From assembly GCF_019423705.1 (NCBI RefSeq), contig NZ_JAHZAX010000014.1, forward strand, positions 1-48,241: a stretch of 48,241 nt of DNA, read 5' to 3'. Made by a program: the position numbers and the translations under genes. The stretch is from Ruminococcus sp. (GTDB taxonomy: Bacteria; Bacillota; Clostridia; Oscillospirales; Ruminococcaceae). The notes under the pieces were generated by a model. It saw nothing but the letters and a program-made list of their open reading frames with translations. It did no database searches and was not told the origin of the DNA. This document shows positions 32,509 through 40,747 of the stretch, one piece after another (position 1 is the first letter of the stretch; the number at the start of each line of letters is the position of its first letter).

Positions 32509-32535
32509 AACGGGCGAACGATGTTCGCCCCTACA
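32509..32535 (-). repeat. Dispersed palindromic repeat, family R2
   Basis: AACGGGCGAACGATG then TTCGCCCCTAC; stem GGGCGAAC/GTTCGCCC with a 3-base loop. The remaining gap 32416-32620 is AT-rich with no supported gene. Confidence 0.88.
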
Positions 32536-32623
32536 AAACAGCGCATTGAAATATTGACCCACACTTGTGTCAATAATATAGTATAACCTACTATTATTAA
32601 CTCCGTATTAACAAAAATAAAGC

Positions 32624-32652
32624 TTGACTTTTGTCAAATCTGTCAATATACA
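32624..32652 (+). promoter_or_regulatory. Possible promoter of pap
   Basis: TTGACT (32624-32629), 17-base spacer, TATACA (32647-32652). A TATAAT at 32670-32675 has no good -35 match. The inverted word TTGAC-TTTT-GTCAA at 32624-32637 overlaps the -35. Confidence 0.45.
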
Positions 32653-32743
32653 AATGCGAATAAATTGTGTATAATGTATGTAACGTAGATAAATATAATA
32701 ACTAAACAACAATAAGAATAAAGGAGAAAAAGGAGAACAAAAA

Positions 32744-34252
32744 ATGCTTGATAAAATAGTGCAAAAGGACATAAATAAAGACGAAGTCTCAGCCCGGTTG
32801 AAGGAGCTCAGAACTCAGCTTTCGTCTTTGGAAAATCAAATAAAATCCGCAGGACAGACTGTTATAATCACCTTTGACGGCTGGTCGGCGGCAGGAAAAG
32901 GCTCGATGATAGCACGGCTGATAAAGTCTCTCGACCCGAGATTTTATAATGTGGTCTCATTCCGTGCACCAAGTGAAGAGGAAAAGCGTATGCCTTGGTT
33001 GTGGCGCTATTGGAAGGTGCTGCCGAAAAAGGGCGAGTTCCTTATCCTCGATAGAAGCTGGTATCGTGACACCGTCAACGCCTATCAGTACGGCGAGATC
33101 GACAAGGAAACACGCAATAAGCGCCTTGAGGATATATGCAGCTTTGAAAGACAGCTCACCGACGACGGCTATCTTATCGTGAAATTTTTCCTGCATATCA
33201 CCGAGGACGAGCAGAAAAAGCGTATCGAAAAGCTTGAGGACAGCCATATAACAAGCTGGCGTGTTGATAGCCACGACCGCAGGAATATGGATAAGTACGA
33301 AAAGTTCTTCCGCCAGTATGATAAAATGCTTGAGCACACAAACACCTCATTCGCCCCGTGGAACGTTATCGGCGCAAATGAGAAAGTTTCCGCCGAGCTG
33401 GAAGTTTTCACGGCGGTGACAAATGCCGTCAGCGGCGCAGTAAAGGCAAAGGAGCAGGGCAAGCACTTTGAGCCGGAAGCCCAGTTCGAGACCTGCGGCT
33501 ATAAGTATCCTGAGTTCAAAACAGTCCAAGTCCCCGAACTTCACGAAGTCGACTTGTCAAAAAGCCTCACCGATGAGGAGTACGAAAAGAAGCTGAAAAA
33601 ATATCAGGATAAGCTTTTCAAGCTGCAAAACCTCTGCTATCAGAAAAAAATACCCGTGATAATATGCTATGAGGGCTGGGATGCCGCAGGCAAGGGCGGC
33701 AATATCAAGCGCCTTGCCGCTTCTCTCGACCCGAGGGGCTATGAAGTCCACCCTATCGCCGCCCCCGAACCTTTCGAGCTTGCAAGGCATTATTTGTGGC
33801 GCTTTTGGACAAGGTTTGAAAAGGACGGCCACTTCACCATTTTCGATAGAACGTGGTACGGCCGAGTAATGGTAGAGCCTATCGAAAAGCTCACCCCCGA
33901 GGACAGGGTCAATATGGCGTATCGTGAGATAAATGAGTTTGAGAGCCAGCTTCACGACTGGGGCGCAGAGATAATAAAGTTCTGGGTCAATATCGACAAG
34001 GAAGAGCAGTACCGCCGTTTCAAAGAGCGTGAGAATACCCCCGAAAAGCGCTGGAAGATAACCGATGAGGATTGGCGCAACCGTGAAAAGTGGGATATCT
34101 ATGAGACCTACGTCGATAGAATGACAAGGCTGACCTCCACCGATATCGCCCCTTGGACGATACTCGAGGGCAACGATAAAAAGTACGCAAGGATAAAAGC
34201 GCTGAAAACTATCGTAAAGCGCCTTGAAAAACGCCTTGAAGAGGATAAATAA
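32744..34252 (+). CDS. pap: Polyphosphate:AMP phosphotransferase (two-domain PPK2)
   Basis: A 502-residue enzyme of the PPK2 class II group, which moves phosphate from polyphosphate to AMP to form ADP. Two fused PPK2 domains are visible. The first has FDGWSAAGKGS (Walker A, ~45-54) and LDRSWYRD; the second has YEGWDAAGKGG (~308-318) and FDRTWYGR. Length near 500 residues is normal for the fused form. The C-terminal domain carries the better-conserved lid RARHYLWRFW-type segment (ARHYLWRFW) and is probably the active one; the first domain is more diverged. GGAGAAAAAGGAG precedes ATG 32744. It lets the cell recharge nucleotides from stored polyphosphate under energy stress. Confidence 0.93.
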   Translation: MLDKIVQKDINKDEVSARLKELRTQLSSLENQIKSAGQTVIITFDGWSAAGKGSMIARLIKSLDPRFYNVVSFRAPSEEEKRMPWLWRYWKVLPKKGEFLILDRSWYRDTVNAYQYGEIDKETRNKRLEDICSFERQLTDDGYLIVKFFLHITEDEQKKRIEKLEDSHITSWRVDSHDRRNMDKYEKFFRQYDKMLEHTNTSFAPWNVIGANEKVSAELEVFTAVTNAVSGAVKAKEQGKHFEPEAQFETCGYKYPEFKTVQVPELHEVDLSKSLTDEEYEKKLKKYQDKLFKLQNLCYQKKIPVIICYEGWDAAGKGGNIKRLAASLDPRGYEVHPIAAPEPFELARHYLWRFWTRFEKDGHFTIFDRTWYGRVMVEPIEKLTPEDRVNMAYREINEFESQLHDWGAEIIKFWVNIDKEEQYRRFKERENTPEKRWKITDEDWRNREKWDIYETYVDRMTRLTSTDIAPWTILEGNDKKYARIKALKTIVKRLEKRLEEDK

Positions 34253-34280
34253 GAAAGTAAAAAATATAGGGCATAAAACA

Positions 34281-34319
34281 AAGACGGCAGAGCATAAAAG
34301 CTCCGCCGCCTTTTTGCGT
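34281..34319. terminator. Terminator between pap and the Cys/Gly microprotein gene
   Basis: GACGGCAGAGC and GCTCCGCCGCC pair around ATAAAA with one mismatch, followed by TTTTT on the + strand. Confidence 0.6.
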
Positions 34320-34348
34320 TTACTTGCCGTATAGGATAGCCGAACTTA

Positions 34349-34495
34349 TCAGCATCCGCAGCCGCCGCAACCATTGTCACAGCCACAACCGCCGCAGCCA
34401 TTGCCGCAGCCGCCACAGCCACCGCATCCGCAGCAGCAGAGAATGAGAATAAGAATGATGATCCACCAGCAACCGCCAAATCCACAACCGTTCAT
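34349..34495 (-). CDS. 48-residue Cys/Gly-rich small membrane protein
   Basis: A very short gene: ATG at 34495-34493, TGA at 34351-34349, with AAAGGAG nine bases upstream. The product begins MNGCGFGGCWW, has a hydrophobic core IIILILIL (12-19), then a tail of repeated CGGCG, GCGC and CDNGCGG units. There are 14 Cys and 18 Gly in 48 residues. The layout (short Gly/Cys head, Trp, Ile/Leu helix, Cys/Gly tail) resembles small clostridial proteins labelled chorion-like high-cysteine proteins, whose function is not known. A membrane-bound metal or redox sink, or a cross-linked surface layer peptide, are options; this is inference. It lies divergent from the clpC-like gene. Confidence 0.75.
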   Translation of the reverse strand: MNGCGFGGCWWIIILILILCCCGCGGCGGCGNGCGGCGCDNGCGGCGC

Positions 34496-34568
34496 AAATG
34501 AAGTCTCCTTTTTGTAAGATAGATTTTATAAAGCAGGCGTTTCATTGCCGCCGTTGCTTTATAGTACA

Positions 34569-34581
34569 GTTTATGATAAAC
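34569..34581. promoter_or_regulatory. Palindrome in the divergent control region
   Basis: GTTTATGATAAAC reads the same on both strands around a central G. It lies between the divergent Cys/Gly microprotein and clpC-like genes. No CIRCE or CtsR heptad repeat was found in 34496-34744. Confidence 0.35.
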
Positions 34582-34744
34582 CTAAAAATGTGTTACAGCC
34601 CAAAACCTTCCCCGACAAAAAATTCAGCAAGCACAATTTGTCCCGTGCATAAGCTTAAATGCAGGGAATATTTTTTTCTCTGTCTGCCAATAATCAAGAT
34701 ACAATGATACGAGCTCTGCAAAGGGTGGAAAGGTGGTAATCATA

Positions 34745-37123
34745 ATGGAGCATACAGGTTTTGATATGGAAAGGTTCACTCCCAAGGCACGGGAGATTAT
34801 ACGCTGCTGCGTGTCGATGGCAGGCAAGTGGGGGCATACTTATATAGGAACGGAGCATATTTTGCTTAGCTGCGCATATGCAGAGGGCTCGACAGCTTCG
34901 GCGGTGCTGATGAAATACGGCATAACCTTTGCCGATATCGAGGAGCAGATCGACAGTATGATAGGCAGGGGCACGCCCTGTCGCCTGTCGCAAAACGACT
35001 TTACGCCCAATGCACGTTCGGCGCTGAAAGGCGCTTTGAAGCTTTGCGAAAGCCTTGGCGGCGAGATAGCAGGCAGCGAGTATATCTTGGCAATGCTCAT
35101 AAGAAGCTCCCATTGCTGCGCCGTTGAGATATTGCAGGAGCTTGGGGTGAATTGCAATAAAATGTATAACGACTGCGCACTTTCGGGCAATGAGCCCAAC
35201 ATTTTCGCCGACCGCAATTACCCAAAGCTCAAAACGCTGGAACGCTTTGGCAGAGAATTGACACGCAAAAGCGAGTGCGAGACCTTTGACCCTTGCGTGG
35301 GCAGGGAAGAGGAGACCGAGCGCATAATGGAGATCCTCTGCCGCCGAACAAAGAACAACCCCTGCCTTGTTGGCGAAGCAGGTGTGGGCAAGACCGCAAT
35401 AGTCGAGGGGCTTGCACGGAAAATTATGCTTGGCGAAGTCCCTGCGGCGCTGTCGGGCAAGCGGATTTTCGCCCTTGATATGACCTCGCTGCTGGCAGGT
35501 GCGAAATATCGTGGCGATTTTGAGGAGCGCCTTAAAAGCGTGGTTGACGAAGCCGCAAAGGCTGAAAACGTCATTCTTTTTATCGATGAGCTCCACAATA
35601 TTATGGGCGCAGGCGCAGCTGAGGGAGCTATCGACGCCGCAAATATTTTGAAGCCCCAGCTTGCAAGACGAGGCCTTCAGGTCATCGGCGCAACCACCTT
35701 TGACGAGTATCGCAAAAATATCGAGAAAGACCCTGCAATGGAGCGCCGCTTTCAAAAAGTCAAAGTGGAAGAGCCCACCCCCGAACAGACCTGTCAGATA
35801 CTCCGTGGCATTATCCCGAAATACGAGCAGCATCACGGCGTAAAGATCTCCCCCACCCTTTCCGATTATGCCGTCAAGCTTGGCGGACGATACGTTGCGG
35901 ACAGATTTTTCCCCGATAAAGCCATAGATATCCTTGACGAAGCCTGCGCCTGCGCCGTTATTGAAGCCGCCGCCGACAATTCGGGTGAAAAGATCTCAGC
36001 GGCGTTCAACGACTATATCAGAGGAAAGATCACCCGTGACGACTACCTCTGCGCCATAACAAAGGAAAACCGCCGTGATGATATCACCCTAGAAAAGCGC
36101 CATATCGACAGCGTTGTGTCAAAGTGGACGGGTATAAACTGCGCAAAGCTTGGCGAGGACGAAGCTCAGCGGCTCATCGGCCTTGAAGAGACTTTGGAAA
36201 AGGATATCATCGGGCAAAGCGAAGCCATAAAGTCCCTCTGCCGCTCCGTCCGCCGCTGTCGTGCAGGACTAAAAAGCGAAAGCCGTCCCGTGGGAAGCTT
36301 TGTTTTTCTCGGCTCAACAGGCGTCGGCAAAAGCCAGCTTGCGAAAAATCTCGCCCTCGCCCTTTTCGGACGAAAGGATGCCGTCATAAAGCTTGATATG
36401 TCGGAATATATGGAGCGCCATAGCATTTCAAAGCTCATCGGTTCGCCTCCGGGATACGTCGGCTTTGACGAGGGCGGCCAGCTCACCGAACAGGTAAGGC
36501 GCAAGCCCTATGCCGTGCTGCTTCTTGACGAGATAGAAAAAGCCCACCCCGATATCTACAACGTCCTGCTGCAGATCCTCGAGGACGGCTGTCTCACCGA
36601 TTCCACAGGCAGAACGGTGTCCTTTGCCAACATCATAATCATTATGACCTCAAACATCGGCGTGAAAAAGCTTGCCAATAAAAACGCCCTCGGCTTCGGC
36701 AATCAGACCCCGGCGGAAAGCGCCAAACTGCGCAAAAAAGCCCTGCTCTCTGAGCTAAAGACCTTTATGTCTCCCGAACTTCTGGGCAGGATAGACGAAA
36801 TTGTGGTGTTCAATGACCTCACCAAAGCCGATATGGAAAAGATAGCCCAGCTGGAGCTTTCCGCCCTTTCAGACCGACTTTCCAACATCGACTGCACCCT
36901 CGACTGGTCGCAGGATATCACAAGCTATATCGCCGAAAAAGCCCTCTCACGCAGCACCTCCGCAAGGGAAGTCCGCAAGCTTGTCTCCCAAGAGGTCGAA
37001 GACCCCATTTGCGATAAGCTGATAACAAACTCCGCCGCCGATAACAAAAGCTTTTTCATCGCCCTAGACAGCGAAGCAAAAGCCCTGTCGGTGGATATCA
37101 AACAACAACAGCCTTGCGCATAA
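34745..37123 (+). CDS. clpC: ClpC-type AAA+ unfoldase
   Basis: A 792-residue Hsp100 protein that unfolds proteins for degradation by ClpP or for reactivation. The N-terminal Clp-N domain has its two repeats (~5-145). The first AAA+ domain has GEAGVGKTA and LFIDELHN with sensor GATTFDEY; a short middle segment (~410-435) rules out ClpB, which has a long coiled coil. The second AAA+ domain has GSTGVGKSQ, LLLDEIEKAH and SREVRKL-type sensor II (SAREVRKL). ALGFGN near 650 fits the ClpP-docking loop (VGF/LGF). ATG 34745 is preferred with AAGGTGG upstream. The Clp-N domain is unusually Cys-rich. No mcsAB or ctsR genes are adjacent, unlike the Bacillus operon. Confidence 0.88.
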   Translation: MEHTGFDMERFTPKAREIIRCCVSMAGKWGHTYIGTEHILLSCAYAEGSTASAVLMKYGITFADIEEQIDSMIGRGTPCRLSQNDFTPNARSALKGALKLCESLGGEIAGSEYILAMLIRSSHCCAVEILQELGVNCNKMYNDCALSGNEPNIFADRNYPKLKTLERFGRELTRKSECETFDPCVGREEETERIMEILCRRTKNNPCLVGEAGVGKTAIVEGLARKIMLGEVPAALSGKRIFALDMTSLLAGAKYRGDFEERLKSVVDEAAKAENVILFIDELHNIMGAGAAEGAIDAANILKPQLARRGLQVIGATTFDEYRKNIEKDPAMERRFQKVKVEEPTPEQTCQILRGIIPKYEQHHGVKISPTLSDYAVKLGGRYVADRFFPDKAIDILDEACACAVIEAAADNSGEKISAAFNDYIRGKITRDDYLCAITKENRRDDITLEKRHIDSVVSKWTGINCAKLGEDEAQRLIGLEETLEKDIIGQSEAIKSLCRSVRRCRAGLKSESRPVGSFVFLGSTGVGKSQLAKNLALALFGRKDAVIKLDMSEYMERHSISKLIGSPPGYVGFDEGGQLTEQVRRKPYAVLLLDEIEKAHPDIYNVLLQILEDGCLTDSTGRTVSFANIIIIMTSNIGVKKLANKNALGFGNQTPAESAKLRKKALLSELKTFMSPELLGRIDEIVVFNDLTKADMEKIAQLELSALSDRLSNIDCTLDWSQDITSYIAEKALSRSTSAREVRKLVSQEVEDPICDKLITNSAADNKSFFIALDSEAKALSVDIKQQQPCA

Positions 37124-37169
37124 AAAATAAAAAGGCGAAACAAATATTGTAACAACCGAAAAAATATCA

Positions 37170-37195
37170 AACGGGCGAACGATGTTCGCCCCTAC
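37170..37195 (-). repeat. Dispersed palindromic repeat, family R2
   Basis: AACGGGCGAACGATG then TTCGCCCCTAC, identical in its core to the copy at 32509. Confidence 0.88.
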
Positions 37196-37229
37196 CCAAT
37201 GAAACGCTGTAAAATGCGATTATTAAAAT

Positions 37230-37258
37230 GTAGGGGACGGCGTCCTCGACGTCCCACT
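37230..37258 (+). repeat. Dispersed palindromic repeat, family R1
   Basis: TGTAGGGGACGGCGTCC then TCGACGTCCCACT. It sits between two R2 copies, making a three-unit cluster at 37170-37315. Confidence 0.88.
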
Positions 37259-37285
37259 TTGGATTAACCGCAAACAAATATAAAC

Positions 37286-37320
37286 ACGGGCGAACAACAA
37301 TTTTCGCCCGTTGTTTTTGT
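37286..37320 (+). repeat. Dispersed palindromic repeat, family R2, possible terminator
   Basis: ACGGGCGAA pairs with TTCGCCCGT around CAACAATT, followed by TGTTTTTGT. It may end the clpC-like transcript. Confidence 0.75.
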
Positions 37321-37395
37321 ATGTTCTGCCATTCGATTTATTATCGCCTAACCGCATATTTTTCAGAAAAAATCAAAAAAATCTCCTTTACCCCC

Positions 37396-37450
37396 TTGAC
37401 AAATCCAAAACATATGCTATAATAAACATATGAACAGTTATTCATATGTT
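37396..37450 (+). promoter_or_regulatory. Promoter and ArsR/SmtB-type operator of the metal efflux operon
   Basis: TTGACA (37396-37401), 16-base spacer, TATAAT (37418-37423), then a perfect inverted repeat AACATATGAA (37425-37434) / TTCATATGTT (37441-37450) around CAGTTA. The core TGAACAGTTATTCA matches the known SmtB-type operator as I recall it. An extra half-site ACATATG lies in the spacer. Confidence 0.88.
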
Positions 37451-37477
37451 AGTTTTAAAACACAAGGAGGCTTATAA

Positions 37478-37897
37478 ATGAGCGAACTTAATAATAAAGA
37501 TACCAATGATATCGCAGATATCATTGAGACCATCGAAAAGAAGCACCATTGCGACCATAAACAATGCGGCGGAAAAAATATAGAAAAGGTGGAGCAGCTT
37601 GAAGAAACAATGCCTGTCGAGGAAGAAGTTTACGATGTGGCTGAGCTTTTCAAGGTGCTGGGCGACCAGACAAGGGTGAAAATACTCTTCACGCTGATAA
37701 AAGATGAAATGTGCGTGTGCGATATCGCAGACCTGCTTGAAATGTCACAGTCCGCAATATCCCATCAGCTTAGAGTGCTGAAACAGGCAAGGCTCGTCAA
37801 GTATAGACGTGAGGGCAAAACGGTCTATTATTCCGTCTCCGATGAGCACGTTGCGATTATCCTTAATATGGGTATCGAGCACGTCAGCGAAGGTTAA
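37478..37897 (+). CDS. cadC: ArsR/SmtB-family metal-sensing repressor (CadC-like)
   Basis: A 139-residue winged-helix repressor that should leave DNA when Zn, Cd or Pb binds. It has both known metal sites: the CadC alpha3N-type set (Cys25 and Cys30 in the N-terminal extension, Cys79-x-Cys81 in MCVCDIADLL) and the SmtB alpha5 set (Asp122, His124, His135, Glu138 in SDEHV...IEHVSE). The DNA-reading helix is MSQSAISHQLRVLKQARLV. AAGGAGG precedes ATG 37478. The operator overlaps its start site, and the efflux ATPase begins 41 bases after its stop, so the pair is one feedback unit. Confidence 0.92.
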   Translation: MSELNNKDTNDIADIIETIEKKHHCDHKQCGGKNIEKVEQLEETMPVEEEVYDVAELFKVLGDQTRVKILFTLIKDEMCVCDIADLLEMSQSAISHQLRVLKQARLVKYRREGKTVYYSVSDEHVAIILNMGIEHVSEG

Positions 37898-37938
37898 ATA
37901 GTATAGTAAGTATAGCAAACCAGTAAGGAGAATGTAAA

Positions 37939-40515
37939 ATGAGTAAATTGGTTCTTTTGCTTGAGGGACTTGATTGCCCTCATTGTGCGGAAAAGATCGA
38001 GAGCCGTGTGGGCGATCTGGGCGGCGTAAAGTCCTCAAATCTTGATTTTATCAATAAAAAGCTCACAGTCGAGCACGAGGCCGACGAAGCCGCTCTTGTG
38101 GGTGATATCGAAAACCTTGTCCATAAGCTTGAGCCTGACGTTAATGTCAAACAGGTGGGCAAATCACCAGCAAACAACGGCGATAAGACCCTCAGCCTTA
38201 AACTTGAAGGCCTTGACTGTCCTCATTGCGCCGAGAAGATCGAAAGCCGTGTTGGCGAGCTTGAGGGCGTAACAAAGTCAAATCTTGACTTTATCAACAA
38301 AAAGCTCACAGTAAAATTCCAGGGCGATGAAACAGCCCTCAGAGAAGAGATCGACAAGTGCGTCCATAAGCTTGAACCGGACGTTGAAATAGAGGATATG
38401 GCGCAGTCAGCCGAAAGAACTCTTTATCTCAAGCTTGAAGACCTCGATTGCCCTCATTGCGGTGAGAAAATAGCAAATCGTGTGGGCGAGCTTGCCGGCG
38501 TAACAGCTTCAAATGTTGACTTCATCAACAAAAAGCTCACAGTCAAAACAGACGGCTCGAACCCCGACCTGCGTATCCAGATAGAGGACACAGTACATCA
38601 GCTGGAGCCCGACGTTACAGTCAAAGATTTCGGCAGCACTTCCGCCGAGCCGCAAAAAGAAAGCGGCCATAAGAACGATATAATCAAGCTTTCTGTCGCA
38701 GTTGTTTTCTTCATCGTCTCAATGCTCCTCGATAAGCTTGGCAGCGGCGACGTCTGCAAATATCTCAGCTATGGCTTTGCAATCGCCGCATACCTTATCG
38801 CAGGCCTTGAAGTTGTTATCGCTGCGGTGAGAAATCTCGTCAAGGGCGAAGCTTTCGACGAGTCCCTGCTTATGACGATCGCAACGGTCGGTGCATTTGC
38901 GTTGGGCGATTTCCGTGAGGGCGCAGCCGTAATGCTCTTCTTCCAGATCGGCGAGCTCTTCCAGACTATCGCAGTCGAAAAGTCGAGAAAATCCATCACA
39001 AAGCTTATGGAGCTCAAACCTGAGTCCGTAACAGTCGTAAGAGACGGCAAAACTTACGAGCTTCCGCCTGAGGATATCCAAAAGGGCGAGATAATCGCAG
39101 TAAAAACAGGCGACCGTGTTCCGCTGGACGGTATCATCACAGAGGGCGACTCACAGCTTGATACCTCAGCCCTCACAGGCGAATTTCTCCCTGTTGAAGT
39201 CGGAGAAGGCGACAGCGTTCTCAGCGGCTCAACAAATCTGAGAGGCCTCCTCAAAATAAAAGTAACAAACACTTTCCACGAATCCGCCGTGTCGAAGATC
39301 CTCGATATGGTCCAAAACTCCAGCGAAAGAAAAGCAAAAACAGAAAAGTTTATCACACGTTTTTCAAGGGTATATACCCCAGCGGTGGTTTTCGCAGCCC
39401 TTGCCCTTGTGTTTATCCCAAGCTTCATTTTGGGTTTTGACCAGTTCTCAAATTGGCTTTACAGAGGTCTCCTCTTCCTCGTAATTTCCTGCCCTTGCGC
39501 ACTTGTTATCTCAGTTCCGCTCTCATTCTTTGCAGGAATCGGCGGCGCTTCCAAGAAGGGCATACTTATCAAGGGTGCAAAAAATCTCGAAACAATGGCA
39601 CAATGCAAGACCCTTGCCGTGGATAAAACAGGCACTCTCACAAAGGGCAAGTTCACAGTCCTCGAAGTCAATGAGCAGGGCGTTTCAAAGGATAAACTCC
39701 TCGAAACAGCCGCATATTGCGAGAGTATGTCCACCCACCCGATAGGCCTTTCAATCGTTGAATATTTCGGCAAAGAGATCGACGGTTCAAGACTTTCCGA
39801 TATGGAAGAGATCGCAGGAAACGGCGTAAAAGCTAAGCTTGACGATAAGGAAGTCCTCTGCGGAAAGAAAGCCCTCCTCGAAAATAACGGCATAAGCGTT
39901 CCTGCCTCCGCAGAGTCCGCAACAGCAGTTTATGTTGCTCTGGACGGCAATTATATCGGCGAGATACTCCTCGGCGACGAGATAAAAGAAACCTCACCAA
40001 AGGCAGTTTCAAACCTCAGAGATCTTGGCGTTGAAACAGTCCTCCTCACAGGTGATAAGAAAGACACCGCCGCAGAGGTTGCAAAGAAAGTCGGCATAAA
40101 AACCTTCTTCAGCGAACTTCTCCCAGAAAACAAGGTCGAAAAGGTGGAAGAGCTCATCAACGACCCGGACCGCAGACTTGTTGCATTCGCAGGCGACGGA
40201 ATAAACGACGCTCCTGTTATCGCAAGAGCAGATATCGGTATCGCAATGGGCGGCCTTGGCTCAGATATAGCTATCGAAGCCGCAGATGTAGTGCTTATGA
40301 ACGACGACCCGTCAAGCATTGCAGACGCCGTAAAGATATCGAGAAAAACAATGACTATCGTAAAAGAGAACATAATCTTTGCTCTCGGCGTAAAAACCGC
40401 CGTGCTTATCCTCGGCGCAGTCGGCCTTGCAGGAATGTGGCTGGCAGTTTTCGCAGACGTCGGCGTATCGGTAATAGCGATTCTCAACGCCCTCAGAAGC
40501 AGCAGAACAAAATAA
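37939..40515 (+). CDS. cadA: Zn/Cd/Pb-exporting P1B-type ATPase with three HMA domains
   Basis: An 858-residue membrane pump. Three heavy-metal-binding domains lie at ~3-72, ~84-150 and ~162-230, each with the DCPHC motif (Cys13/16, 94/97, 171/174); the Asp before the first Cys is usual for Zn/Cd/Pb rather than Cu. The three are so alike (LDFINKKLTV is shared by two, VDFINKKLTV by the third) that recent duplication is likely. The catalytic core has the membrane motif SCPCAL, phosphorylation motif DKTGTLT, HP motif in STHPIGLS and GDGINDAP. CadC upstream supports Zn/Cd/Pb. Most CadA/ZntA proteins have one or two such domains, so three is at the high end. GTAAGGAG precedes ATG 37939. Confidence 0.94.
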   Translation: MSKLVLLLEGLDCPHCAEKIESRVGDLGGVKSSNLDFINKKLTVEHEADEAALVGDIENLVHKLEPDVNVKQVGKSPANNGDKTLSLKLEGLDCPHCAEKIESRVGELEGVTKSNLDFINKKLTVKFQGDETALREEIDKCVHKLEPDVEIEDMAQSAERTLYLKLEDLDCPHCGEKIANRVGELAGVTASNVDFINKKLTVKTDGSNPDLRIQIEDTVHQLEPDVTVKDFGSTSAEPQKESGHKNDIIKLSVAVVFFIVSMLLDKLGSGDVCKYLSYGFAIAAYLIAGLEVVIAAVRNLVKGEAFDESLLMTIATVGAFALGDFREGAAVMLFFQIGELFQTIAVEKSRKSITKLMELKPESVTVVRDGKTYELPPEDIQKGEIIAVKTGDRVPLDGIITEGDSQLDTSALTGEFLPVEVGEGDSVLSGSTNLRGLLKIKVTNTFHESAVSKILDMVQNSSERKAKTEKFITRFSRVYTPAVVFAALALVFIPSFILGFDQFSNWLYRGLLFLVISCPCALVISVPLSFFAGIGGASKKGILIKGAKNLETMAQCKTLAVDKTGTLTKGKFTVLEVNEQGVSKDKLLETAAYCESMSTHPIGLSIVEYFGKEIDGSRLSDMEEIAGNGVKAKLDDKEVLCGKKALLENNGISVPASAESATAVYVALDGNYIGEILLGDEIKETSPKAVSNLRDLGVETVLLTGDKKDTAAEVAKKVGIKTFFSELLPENKVEKVEELINDPDRRLVAFAGDGINDAPVIARADIGIAMGGLGSDIAIEAADVVLMNDDPSSIADAVKISRKTMTIVKENIIFALGVKTAVLILGAVGLAGMWLAVFADVGVSVIAILNALRSSRTK

Positions 40516-40534
40516 AATACAAAACGGATAAAAA

Positions 40535-40571
40535 TAACAGGCGATACTCAAAAGCGAGTACCGCCTGTTTT
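40535..40571 (+). terminator. Rho-independent terminator of the metal efflux operon
   Basis: AACAGGCGATACTC pairs with GAGTACCGCCTGTT, then TTT. Confidence 0.85.
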
Positions 40572-40581
40572 GATATCATTA

Positions 40582-40610
40582 TGTAGGGGACGGCGTCCTC
40601 GACGTCCCAC
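40582..40610 (+). repeat. Dispersed palindromic repeat, family R1
   Basis: TGTAGGGGACGGCGTCC then TCGACGTCCCAC, directly after the terminator. Confidence 0.88.
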
Positions 40611-40640
40611 AGCTTTTGTATAAAAAACATACTGTATATG

Positions 40641-40699
40641 TATGGGCAAAAAAATTGTTGTTCGACAAGCTCACAACAATTTACGTTCGCCCGTTGGTT
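40641..40699 (+). repeat. Dispersed palindromic repeat, family R2, long form with nested palindrome
   Basis: The outer right arm ACGTTCGCCCGTTGG is intact and the left arm is decayed (TATGGGCAAA). Between them lies AAATTGTTG...CAACAATTT with TTCGACAAGCTCA as loop. Nearly the same inner block is found at 47937-47968. Confidence 0.75.
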
Positions 40700-40747
40700 T
40701 AACGGCAACGTTACATTAACCGCCGTACATTCATATGTTTTTACAAC

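Noticed and set aside
34496..34744. CIRCE or CtsR sites before the clpC-like gene
   Set aside because: Neither TTAGCACTC/GAGTGCTAA nor the GGTCAAA heptad repeat is present.
34694..35836. A 380-residue open frame antisense to the clpC-like gene
   Set aside because: The sense strand encodes intact Clp-N and AAA+ motifs; the antisense frame is rich in Cys/His as expected of a shadow.
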